Assembly (NCBI RefSeq): GCF_001747405.1
Contig: NZ_CP017305.1
Span: 1,196,001-1,260,000, forward strand
Direction: 5' to 3'
DNA: 64,000 nt
Origin: Chlorobaculum limnaeum
GTDB taxonomy: Bacteria; Bacteroidota; Chlorobiia; Chlorobiales; Chlorobiaceae
In this document: piece after piece, positions 27,852-35,921 of the stretch
Layout of the letters: every line of letters begins with the position of its first letter
How positions within the stretch are numbered: position 1 is the first letter of the stretch
Made by a program: the position numbers and the translations under genes
Notes under the pieces: generated by a model
What the model was told of the DNA's origin: nothing
The model's input: only the letters and a program-made list of their open reading frames with translations
The model's database searches: none

Positions 27852-30644
27852 ATGGCAAAAAAGCAATCGTTACCGCTCGACGTCGATATTTTCAGGCACG
27901 ACGAGGCGACGCGCAAGAACATACCGACCGCCGAGCATCAGTCGGTCATGGAGAAGGATGCAGAGAGTCCCGTCCGCGTGGCGTACGAGCGGCGGAACCG
28001 CGACCTCGATCCGCAGCTTGTGTGGCGCGGCAAGGATGAGCAGGACTGGTCGGAACTCGTGGTGCCCGCTCCGCCGCTCTACATTCAGGAGAAGGTGCAC
28101 CCGAAGGTGCTGATCGACGATTTGATGCGCCGCAGCAGGGCCGATGCGATGGCTGCCGAGGCGCAGTTCGACCTTTTTGCCGACTTCAACGGCTTGCCGG
28201 ACGAGGACGCCAAAACCGAGTTCTACCGGCACGACGCGCATTGGGCCAACCGCATGATTCTCGGCGACAGCTTGCAGGTGATGGCGAGTCTCGCCGAGCG
28301 CGAGGGGCTTCGCGGCAAGGTGCAGTGCATTTACATCGATCCGCCGTATGGCATCAAGTTCAACTCCAACTTCCAGTGGTCAACCACCAGCCGCGACGTC
28401 AAGGACGGCAACACCGACCACATCACCCGCGAGCCGGAGCAGGTCAAAGCGTTCCGCGACACCTGGCGCGATGGCATCCATTCGTATTTGACGTATCTGC
28501 GCGACCGCCTGACCGTGGCGCGGGATTTGCTGACCGAATCCGGCTCGATTTTCGTCCAGATCGGCGACGAGAACGTGCATCGGGTGAGAGCTTTGATGGA
28601 TGAAGTTTTCGGGGATGAAAATTTTGTTGCTCAAATCAATTTTTCTACAACCAGTGGTTTTAATTCCGAGTTTCTTGCCTCCACTGGAGATTCACTTCTG
28701 TGGTACTCGAAAAACATATCAAAGCTCAAGTTTCGTCGTTCATATGAAGTGATTGAAAAATCGGCAGCGGCTGGAAATTACATGTGGATAAGAACTCCGG
28801 ATGGTGTTTTGCGGAGTATGACAAAGAGTGAGCGTGAAGACAGTTCTAATATTCCTGATGGTGGAAAAATATACCAGCCGACATCGTTAGTTTCACAAGG
28901 CGCGACGAATTCACCAACAGAATTCGTTTATCAGAAAAAAAATTATAACCCACCACCAAATCAGCATTGGAAAACAGCAGTTCAAGGAATGTTTCGGCTT
29001 GCTAAAGCAGGACGAGTTCACGTTGCAGCAAACAGTATTCGCTATGTTAGACTTGCTGATGATTTTAGTGCTAAAGCGAGAACTACATCTTGGACAGATA
29101 CTGCCACCGGAAATTTTACTGAGGACAAAATGTATGTGGTTCAAACTGCTTCAAAAGTTATCGAACGCTGCATCCTGATGGCAACCGATCCCGGTGATTT
29201 GGTGATTGATCCGACGTGTGGTTCGGGGACGACGGCTTTTGTGGCGGAGCAGTGGGGGCGGCGGTGGATTACCGTCGATACTTCGCGCGTGGCGCTGGCT
29301 CTGGCGCGGGCGCGCATCATGGGGGCGCGGTACTCGTACTACCTGCTTGCCGACAGCCGCGATGGGCAGCTCAAGGAGGCGGAAATCACCGGATCGGCTC
29401 CGTCGTCGCAACCCGCCAGAGGCGACATCCGGCACGGATTCGTCTATGAGCGCGTGCCGCACATCACGCTGAAATCGATTGCCAATAACGCCGAAATCGA
29501 CGTCATCTGGGAGCGGCACCAGCAACGGCTCGAACCGCTTCGCCAACAGCTCAACAACGCCCTCGGCAAGCAGTGGCAGGAGTGGGAAGTCCCGCGTGAA
29601 GCCGCCAGGAACTGGCCCGAAGAGGCGAGCGCCCTCCACGCCGCATGGTGGGAAGAGCGCATCGCACGTCAGCAGGAGATCGACGCCTCCATCGCCGCCA
29701 AAGCAGAATTCGAGTACCTCTACGACAAACCGTACATCGACCGGAAGCGAGTCCGCATCGCAGGCCCCTTCACCGTCGAAAGCCTCTCGCCGCACCGCGT
29801 GCTTGGCGTCGATGAAAACGACGGCCTCATCGACTCCCTCGTCGAAACCGGCAGCGGCTACGACGACCAGCAGAGCTTCGTTTCGATGATCCTCGAAAAC
29901 CTGAGAACCTCCGGCGTCCAGCAAGCGAACAAAAGCGACAAGATCGACTTCATCTCGCTCACCCCGTGGCCCGGTGAGCTGGTCTGCGCCGAAGGGCGCT
30001 ACCTCGACGCCGACGGCGCGACCGAACGCCGCGCGGCCATCTTCATCGGCCCCGAATTCGGCACCGTCTCGCGTCCCGACCTCGTCGGAGCCGCCCGCGA
30101 AGCCGGAGACGCCGGATTCGACGTGCTCGTCGCCTGCGCCTTCAACTACGACGCGCACTCCTCCGAATTCAACAAACTCGGCAGAATTCCGGTGCTCAAA
30201 GCCCGGATGAACGCCGACCTCCACATGGCCGAAGACCTCAAAAACACCGGCAAAGGCAACCTCTTCGTCATCTTCGGCGAGCCGGACATCGACATTCTCG
30301 ACGCAGACGGCGGCAAGATACAAGTCCGTGTCAACGGCGTGGACGTCTTCCACCCCAACACCGGCGAAGTCCGCAGCGACGGAGCCGAAGGCATCGCCTG
30401 CTGGTTCATCGACACCGACTACAACATGGAATCCTTCTTCGTCCGCCAAGCCTACTTCCTCGGCGCGAACGATCCCTACAAAGCCTTGAAAACAACGCTG
30501 AAATCAGAAATCAATCAGGAAGCCTGGTCAACGTTAAACAGCAATATTTCTCGACCCTTCGCCAAACCGCACACGGGAAGGATCGCAGTAAAGGTAATCA
30601 ACCACCTCGGCGACGAGGTGATGAAGGTGTATCGGGTGGGATAA
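27852..30644 (+). CDS. Site-specific DNA-methyltransferase (type III Mod-like, beta class)
   Basis: About 930 residues. DPPYGIKF (D163) precedes DPTCGSGTT (D453), the beta-class order for N6-adenine or N4-cytosine methyltransferases. The segment between them, about 28590-29165, should be the target-recognition domain and is clearly more AT-rich than both flanks. A long C-terminal extension (about 450 residues) follows the SAM-binding fold. It forms the modification half of the locus with the Res gene upstream. The start ATG 27852 (MAKKQSLPLDVDIF) is preferred over the TTG at 27810. Confidence 0.92.
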   Translation: MAKKQSLPLDVDIFRHDEATRKNIPTAEHQSVMEKDAESPVRVAYERRNRDLDPQLVWRGKDEQDWSELVVPAPPLYIQEKVHPKVLIDDLMRRSRADAMAAEAQFDLFADFNGLPDEDAKTEFYRHDAHWANRMILGDSLQVMASLAEREGLRGKVQCIYIDPPYGIKFNSNFQWSTTSRDVKDGNTDHITREPEQVKAFRDTWRDGIHSYLTYLRDRLTVARDLLTESGSIFVQIGDENVHRVRALMDEVFGDENFVAQINFSTTSGFNSEFLASTGDSLLWYSKNISKLKFRRSYEVIEKSAAAGNYMWIRTPDGVLRSMTKSEREDSSNIPDGGKIYQPTSLVSQGATNSPTEFVYQKKNYNPPPNQHWKTAVQGMFRLAKAGRVHVAANSIRYVRLADDFSAKARTTSWTDTATGNFTEDKMYVVQTASKVIERCILMATDPGDLVIDPTCGSGTTAFVAEQWGRRWITVDTSRVALALARARIMGARYSYYLLADSRDGQLKEAEITGSAPSSQPARGDIRHGFVYERVPHITLKSIANNAEIDVIWERHQQRLEPLRQQLNNALGKQWQEWEVPREAARNWPEEASALHAAWWEERIARQQEIDASIAAKAEFEYLYDKPYIDRKRVRIAGPFTVESLSPHRVLGVDENDGLIDSLVETGSGYDDQQSFVSMILENLRTSGVQQANKSDKIDFISLTPWPGELVCAEGRYLDADGATERRAAIFIGPEFGTVSRPDLVGAAREAGDAGFDVLVACAFNYDAHSSEFNKLGRIPVLKARMNADLHMAEDLKNTGKGNLFVIFGEPDIDILDADGGKIQVRVNGVDVFHPNTGEVRSDGAEGIACWFIDTDYNMESFFVRQAYFLGANDPYKALKTTLKSEINQEAWSTLNSNISRPFAKPHTGRIAVKVINHLGDEVMKVYRVG

Positions 30645-30685
30645 GTGAAAGATAAGCGTATTTATAATATTAAACACATATTAAT

Positions 30686-32275
30686 ATGGAACATTATCTT
30701 AATTTTAATGACTCGGAGTTCCGAAAAAGCTTTGCTGATGTGTTCAATGTTGATCGAATGATTGAGACCTCGTTTGATCTTACAGATACTCAACGCAAGC
30801 AAAGTAATAATAGATTTGAAAAACAGTGCTGTATTGATTTTTCTGGCGTAGCCGCAGCTTTGCTAGTTGATGATGAAGGTTATCGCCTATTTGAAAATAT
30901 TTTAAGATCGATTCAAGATTTTAATAAAAAGAGGATAAGAATGCATTTCAGATTTATGCTTGTGTATCCCTACAGTGCACATGCAATGTCAAGAATACAG
31001 GCGGAGACCTCAAAAAACAGGACGAGTATTAAAGAACCTTCAATTAGTGAGATGCCTTATGATGTTGTTGGTAGGGTTGAGTCAGTAGATTATGATACTT
31101 TTATGAGATCGAATTTTGTGAAAAATCAACAACGCTTTTTAGAAAATATTGGCATCTTATTAGAAGAGTATGATATTTGTGCAAAAGGTGAGAATCGATT
31201 AAATATTCGTTTTACACCAACAGCTGTTAATGTTTGTATGTATAGATTAAATGATTGTATTTATATAAGCCCGTATTTGTTGGCTAAAGAAAGAAGACGA
31301 GATGATGTATGTGTTATGAGAGCGCCTGTTATAAAGATGACAAGGGATAATGATCGTGAAACTTTTGATGCCTACTTGGATCATTTTAGATATTTGTGGA
31401 ATTTACCTCAGTCTATTTTTCTTGAAGATGCAACGTATTATAAAGATTTAAGTGTTCAGAATGGTATTGCAAAAATAAAGCCGCCGAAAGATATTGATTA
31501 TAAATATAAGGCTATGAGAATTAAAGAAAAAAGAATTAAAGGAAGTAGCCGTTCTGGTGATTCAGGTTCATGGAGATTGCAGGTAAAAGATTTACTGTTT
31601 AGAATGTGCAGAGAAATGCCTATAGAATTGCCTACCAAGGAGACTGTTTTTATTGCATGTGCATGGCGGCAAGAAGATGCACATCTATCATCAAGTCCAA
31701 ATGTTTTAGCAAAAAAAATAAACAAGTGGTTAAAAGAGGATCTTGGCAGTGCTATAGACGTGCATATTGTTGAGGCAGAGGCGGGCGGCGACTTGGATAA
31801 AAAAATATATTCAGGGTTGAATTCAAGCACTGTTGGTATAATTTTGTTGACTTGTGATGTCGCAAGAGATGGTGGAGGGTTTTATGCTAAACCTAATATC
31901 TATCATGAATTAGGATACCTTATGGGCAAATATGCAGGCTATGGTTATGAGAAAAGAGTTATTCCGGTTATTCAGAAATTGAATGGAATTGCAGTTGAGG
32001 CTCCAACAAATATATCAAATAAAGCATCAATTTATTTTGAGGGCGATAGGATTGATGCTGTTTATAAGGATATACTCATGTCTTTGTATAAACTTTTAGT
32101 ATTAGAAATTGGAGTGATATGTTCTGCACTTAGGTCTCATTTGAAAAGAGTAGAAGGTGTTTATGAGTTTTTTCCAAACGCAATAACTTGGGCTGAAAGT
32201 ATACGCGAGTCCATTAAGTCATTGCCGTGTAAAGATTGTGAGGTAAAGGATTGTTCTAATATATGCAAAGATTGA
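30686..32275 (+). CDS. Putative effector with PLD-like-like middle region and C-terminal TIR-like domain
   Basis: A 529-residue AT-rich gene (30-40% GC in lines I counted), 41 bp behind the methyltransferase. Residues about 315-450 resemble the predicted nucleotide-binding TIR-like domain (PF10137 type): VFIACAW at the start, VGIILLTCDVA, then KPNIYHELGYLMGK and RVIPVI. Residues about 60-290 are less clear; IRFTPTAVNVCMYRLNDCIYISPYLL and a YLDHFRYLWN helix recall the DUF5919-like (PLD-like fold) regions of some regulators. The C-terminus has a Cys cluster (CKDCEVKDCSNIC). I infer an abortive-infection-type effector linked to the restriction genes. No known system with this exact trio comes to mind. 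Confidence 0.8.
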   Translation: MEHYLNFNDSEFRKSFADVFNVDRMIETSFDLTDTQRKQSNNRFEKQCCIDFSGVAAALLVDDEGYRLFENILRSIQDFNKKRIRMHFRFMLVYPYSAHAMSRIQAETSKNRTSIKEPSISEMPYDVVGRVESVDYDTFMRSNFVKNQQRFLENIGILLEEYDICAKGENRLNIRFTPTAVNVCMYRLNDCIYISPYLLAKERRRDDVCVMRAPVIKMTRDNDRETFDAYLDHFRYLWNLPQSIFLEDATYYKDLSVQNGIAKIKPPKDIDYKYKAMRIKEKRIKGSSRSGDSGSWRLQVKDLLFRMCREMPIELPTKETVFIACAWRQEDAHLSSSPNVLAKKINKWLKEDLGSAIDVHIVEAEAGGDLDKKIYSGLNSSTVGIILLTCDVARDGGGFYAKPNIYHELGYLMGKYAGYGYEKRVIPVIQKLNGIAVEAPTNISNKASIYFEGDRIDAVYKDILMSLYKLLVLEIGVICSALRSHLKRVEGVYEFFPNAITWAESIRESIKSLPCKDCEVKDCSNICKD

Positions 32276-32346
32276 TGATGCGTGTGGGAGATGGAGAAAT
32301 GAGCAGAAAAAAGAGCATGAAGGTTTCAGAAGGCAGGTAGCCATCG

Positions 32347-32466
32347 ATGTCTCGTTCGTCGGCGATTGAGTATCTGACCTTTGTCTCCGCCGTCAGCAAC
32401 TCGGATGCTCCCGTGTAGATTCGCTATGGTGACTGAGCTGTTGCCGTCGAAAGAGAGAGGTTTAGT
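32347..32466 (+). pseudogene. Probable RhuM-family gene remnant
   Basis: Frame 32347 reads MSRSSAIEYLTFVSAV..., then SDAPV-stop-IRYGD-stop. This follows the start of RhuM (virulence/Fic-associated) proteins, which read roughly EYLxFxAxx...SVExRYEDENIWLTQK. Stops at 32416 and 32434 fall where Glu codons are expected, and the rest of the gene is missing. The match is short, so the call is tentative. Confidence 0.4.
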
Positions 32467-32511
32467 GGATCCTGAATCAGATATATTTTTTGAACGAAAA
32501 CAGGGAGTAAG

Positions 32512-32760
32512 ATGGCAAAGAGGTATGAGGTAGGCAATGATTTTTTTCGTGAAAAAATTTTGGCTGCCATGTTAGTTGGATTCCGTAACGTCAAAAATCC
32601 ATCAACCGTGACGGTTCATCCGGAACTCATGGTGAAGATAAGGGAGAATTTCAAGGATAAAGTGATATCGCCGAAACAATTTGGCGATGTGGAAGTGTTT
32701 TGCGGGCTGAGGGTCATTGAAGACGTGACGAAAGAAAAGGATTACATCTCAGTCAATTAA
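32512..32760 (+). CDS. Small hypothetical protein
   Basis: An 82-residue protein that I do not recognise. It is preceded by a good ribosome-binding site (CAGGGAGTAAG). The sequence is mixed charged and ends CGLRVIEDVTKEKDYISVN. It sits just downstream of the restriction/TIR-like locus and RhuM remnant and may belong to the same mobile stretch. Confidence 0.55.
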   Translation: MAKRYEVGNDFFREKILAAMLVGFRNVKNPSTVTVHPELMVKIRENFKDKVISPKQFGDVEVFCGLRVIEDVTKEKDYISVN

Positions 32761-32850
32761 ACCTTGGGAAAACAATAGTTCAGGCTCAGCGAAAAGTTGA
32801 CCGGCAAGCAGACGTGCATCGCCGGATGGATGCACGTTCTTTTCGTCTTC

Positions 32851-33123
32851 TCACTTTTTGATGTAGGCGTTAAGGCCGATGGTTACGGGTTTGCCCTCGA
32901 TGATGACGTCGGTGACGGCGTTGCCGTGGGTGCTGGCGACGACGAGGGTTTTGCCGGATGACGAGGGGGTCGGTTTTTCGAGGTCTATTTCGATGCAGAG
33001 CTTGTTGTCCCTGATTTCAACGGTCATGGCCATATTGTGCGTTGCTTTGATGGTTACAGAGTTGCTGCCGGTCTCAATATACTCTTCCGCTGGGGGTCCG
33101 TCGTTAGATTTCTGAATTCCCAC
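32851..33123 (-). CDS. Small conserved hypothetical protein
   Basis: A frame of 90 residues from GTG 33123; an internal start at MAMTVEIRDN is possible. The core (VEIRDNKLCIEIDLEKPTPSSSGKTL) followed by VVASTHGN and IGLNAYI resembles a widespread family of short beta-rich proteins with conserved SSSGKT and GLNxY motifs, of unknown role. It has no signal peptide. Confidence 0.6.
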   Translation of the reverse strand: MGIQKSNDGPPAEEYIETGSNSVTIKATHNMAMTVEIRDNKLCIEIDLEKPTPSSSGKTLVVASTHGNAVTDVIIEGKPVTIGLNAYIKK

Positions 33124-33228
33124 GGTCGGGTGGCTTTAAATCTTCAAGGTCTCTTCCACGTCCAGCTAAACGGTCTGCCTGTTTATCCGGGAAACGAGAC
33201 AGAGCGCGTACCGGCAGCCAATCCCCGA

Positions 33229-33876
33229 TTACTCCTTGCCGGATCGACCTTGATCGGGCTCGATTACGATATGCACCTCGTTACGCCGCAGGAAGGGGAT
33301 GGTCCATGGAGGATCGTACGAGGCGAGCTTTGGTTCCGACAGCGCGCGATAGCCCTGTTTTTTGAGCCAGGTTTGCAGTTGTCTGCCATACTTTTCAAGA
33401 TTGGCGGCGGAGTGAAGGCCCGAAAAGGTGACTACGGCAATCGTCGAGGGGGGCAGCTCCCTGAGCTTCACTTCGGGATCGAGCGGTTCGGGGGCAGACT
33501 CCAGGGTAAAACCCTCGGGAAGTACGAACGCCATGCTCCATCCGCCTTTGCCGGGTTGCTGCAAGACTGGCGCCGTCATGGAGATTTTTTCGCTGCTGCG
33601 CTCCTGCAAAACCGGCGCCGTCATGCTGATCGACGTTTTCGACCTGTTCTTGCCGAAAATATATCCCGCCAGCCGCTTGAAGCCCTTGCCGCTTGCGGCA
33701 GTGTAACTCTCTCCGTCGAGGAAGGTTTCGGCGATCACCATCGGGCCATAACGACGCACTTCAAACGCGCCATCGTGTTTCAGCAGTTCGTAGTGCGGTT
33801 CAGCGGCGTCCCGTTTTCCCAGCACGGAGCATCCTGCAAGCAGGAGGCTTGTCAGCATCAGCAATACGGTTTTCAT
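33229..33876 (-). CDS. SOUL-family heme-binding lipoprotein
   Basis: A 215-residue lipoprotein. The signal peptide ends in the lipobox LLAGC (C16). The mature part has the SOUL/HBP pattern: YELLKHDGAFEVRRYGPMVIAET at the start, a GFKRLAGYIFGKN helix, ISMTAPVL and FVLPEGFT. SOUL proteins bind heme or tetrapyrroles, so in a phototroph an envelope role in tetrapyrrole handling is plausible. It is monocistronic and convergent with small genes to its left. Confidence 0.9.
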   Translation of the reverse strand: MKTVLLMLTSLLLAGCSVLGKRDAAEPHYELLKHDGAFEVRRYGPMVIAETFLDGESYTAASGKGFKRLAGYIFGKNRSKTSISMTAPVLQERSSEKISMTAPVLQQPGKGGWSMAFVLPEGFTLESAPEPLDPEVKLRELPPSTIAVVTFSGLHSAANLEKYGRQLQTWLKKQGYRALSEPKLASYDPPWTIPFLRRNEVHIVIEPDQGRSGKE

Positions 33877-34128
33877 GATCTCGTTCCCTTTTTATCATTG
33901 TGGTGCGTCATCGTTACGCTCTCTTCAACGACGGAAGGCTGAAAAAGGTTTTTTCGATGGATCGTGGCAGCGAGTGGATTTTAACTTCCATTGTGGAAAA
34001 TATGGCGACAAGTCTAAGCTCGATGGCAGCATCGGCGACGAAGGCCCTGTGTTGCTTCATAGCTGCAATTGTATGAGCTTTGTAGTGTTGGCGGACAGTT
34101 TCAGGAACAATCACAGGAGCATATAACC

Positions 34129-34482
34129 ATGGATACCCGAAAGCTGATCGAAAATTACCATCTTGCATGGACGAGCGGGGATTTTACCACAGCCCGCAAC
34201 TCTCTTGCTGGCGACCTCGATTTCAGAGGAAGCATGGATACGTTTACCAACGCCGACGATTTCATCGCTGCACTGACCCGGTTCCGGCAGATGGTGCAGA
34301 GCGTAGAGCTGTTGCAGCAATTTTATGATGAAACCGGTGCGGCGTTGCTGTATGATTGTCATACCGCTTCTCCCGCAGGGATTATTCGTACCGCAGAATT
34401 CTTTACCGTTACAGCCGACCGGATTTCCGCAATCAGGCTTGTGTTCGATGCCACAATATTAAGGCAAGCTATGCAGGCATGA
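34129..34482 (+). CDS. NTF2-like (SnoaL-type) small protein
   Basis: About 117 residues with an NTF2-like pattern: an N-terminal helix (LIENYHLAWTSGDFTTARNSLAGDLDFRG has that arrangement in two pieces), a central FIAALTRFRQMV helix, and closing strands ending IRLVFDA. The family covers polyketide cyclase-like and ketosteroid-isomerase-like folds, and function cannot be assigned. ATG 34129 has an AGGAG site 11 nt upstream and is preferred over the frame start at 34069. Confidence 0.75.
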   Translation: MDTRKLIENYHLAWTSGDFTTARNSLAGDLDFRGSMDTFTNADDFIAALTRFRQMVQSVELLQQFYDETGAALLYDCHTASPAGIIRTAEFFTVTADRISAIRLVFDATILRQAMQA

Positions 34483-34610
34483 GCATTCCCTGGTCTATGG
34501 TTTTTGTGGGGGGGAGCATCTTGATGGCGGGAAATCAGTGAGCGTTCCTTAAGTTACTGAAGCACTGGAGGTTGCATCAACCCGATCGCTCAACATCCAC
34601 AAAAATTCGT

Positions 34611-35810
34611 ATGATATCTTATGACGCAGTGATTTCGGGCGCTGGCCCGGCAGGATGTTCGGCGGCGTTGTTTCTTGCGCGGAGAGGGCGCAAGGTTCTG
34701 TTGCTTGAAAAGGAGCGTTTTCCGCGAGACAAGGTATGCGGTGATGGCATCACCTCGGTCTCTTCCGTCCTACTGGATGAGATGGGCGTGATGGATATCG
34801 TCCGTCAACGGGCTGTGCAACCGCCTGTATTTAAAGGGGTAACGATCTATTCTCCAACCGGCGCAGTCGTGAATGGAAAGTTTTCCGAGCAACGCTGTTC
34901 TGCGGGCGTGGCTTGTGTCATTCCAAGAAAAATCCTCGACGACTGCATCGCTGCCAAAGTCAAAGAGAATCCGTCGATAACTTTTCTCGAAAATACCGCC
35001 GTCAACGATCTTGTCATGCGCGGCAACCGGGTGAGTGTCGTCGGTACGTCAAAAGGGGAGTTCGCCGGGCGCGTCGTCATTGCTGCCGATGGTTTTTATT
35101 CGCCGATTGCCTCCCGGCTGAACCTGAAAAACAGCCTGAAAACCCATCAGGGTTTTGCCATTCGCGCCTATTTTTCGCAGGTCGAGGGGCTAACTGACTC
35201 AATCGAACTTCATTACGACAAGTCGATGCTGCCGGGCTATGGCTGGATATTTCCGGCGGGCCACGGGAGGGCCAATATCGGGGTTGGCGTAATCACTCGC
35301 TTCAAGGATCAGCGCGGACTCAAGCGTTTGTTCGAGCGGTTTGTGAGTGAGAGTGCGATGGCATCCGAAATGCTCAGAAATGCCGTCATCGAGCCGGGTA
35401 CGCTCAGGGCGTGGCCGCTTCCGCTTGGTTCGTTTCAGGGACGGCGGGGTGTGGGCAATGTGTTGCTCGCCGGCGATGCCGGGAGCTTTGTCGATCCGCT
35501 GACCGGCGAGGGTATCTATTACGCGCTGAAAAGCGGTCAACTTGCCGCCGAGTCTGCGGCGCGGGCGCTGAATGCGGATGACGCAACTGCGGCAGCAGCC
35601 TTGTATGAAAAGCTCTGGCGAAAGGCGTTCCAGTTTCACGATTTCACCGTCGGGTACGCTCTTCAGACACTGTTGAACAACGAGTATATCCTGGAGTCAC
35701 TGATGCAGTTTGCAGCCAGAAAACAAACACGAGCCGATTTGCTGGCTGATGTTATCGGTCATAACTGCAAAAAAATCGAGCTTCTTAAACTGATCGTTCC
35801 GTTTTTTTGA
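34611..35810 (+). CDS. Geranylgeranyl reductase family FAD-dependent oxidoreductase
   Basis: About 399 residues. The Rossmann motif GAGPAGCSAAL is at the start, followed by the family DKVCGDGIT segment and, near residue 300, the GDAGSFVDPLTGEGIYYAL motif that binds FAD. This is the BchP/ChlP/GGR superfamily, which reduces prenyl double bonds of geranylgeranyl groups in chlorophylls, quinones or lipids. Whether this is BchP itself or a paralogue cannot be settled from sequence alone. It is monocistronic. Confidence 0.88.
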   Translation: MISYDAVISGAGPAGCSAALFLARRGRKVLLLEKERFPRDKVCGDGITSVSSVLLDEMGVMDIVRQRAVQPPVFKGVTIYSPTGAVVNGKFSEQRCSAGVACVIPRKILDDCIAAKVKENPSITFLENTAVNDLVMRGNRVSVVGTSKGEFAGRVVIAADGFYSPIASRLNLKNSLKTHQGFAIRAYFSQVEGLTDSIELHYDKSMLPGYGWIFPAGHGRANIGVGVITRFKDQRGLKRLFERFVSESAMASEMLRNAVIEPGTLRAWPLPLGSFQGRRGVGNVLLAGDAGSFVDPLTGEGIYYALKSGQLAAESAARALNADDATAAAALYEKLWRKAFQFHDFTVGYALQTLLNNEYILESLMQFAARKQTRADLLADVIGHNCKKIELLKLIVPFF

Positions 35811-35921
35811 ATTACCTTGAAGAGTGATCGGGATTATTCGATAAGCTGGAGCGGCGTTATAATGTATATATTTACGGAGCAATAGAGTATTTAATACCAA
35901 TCACTGAGAAAGGAGGTCGAA

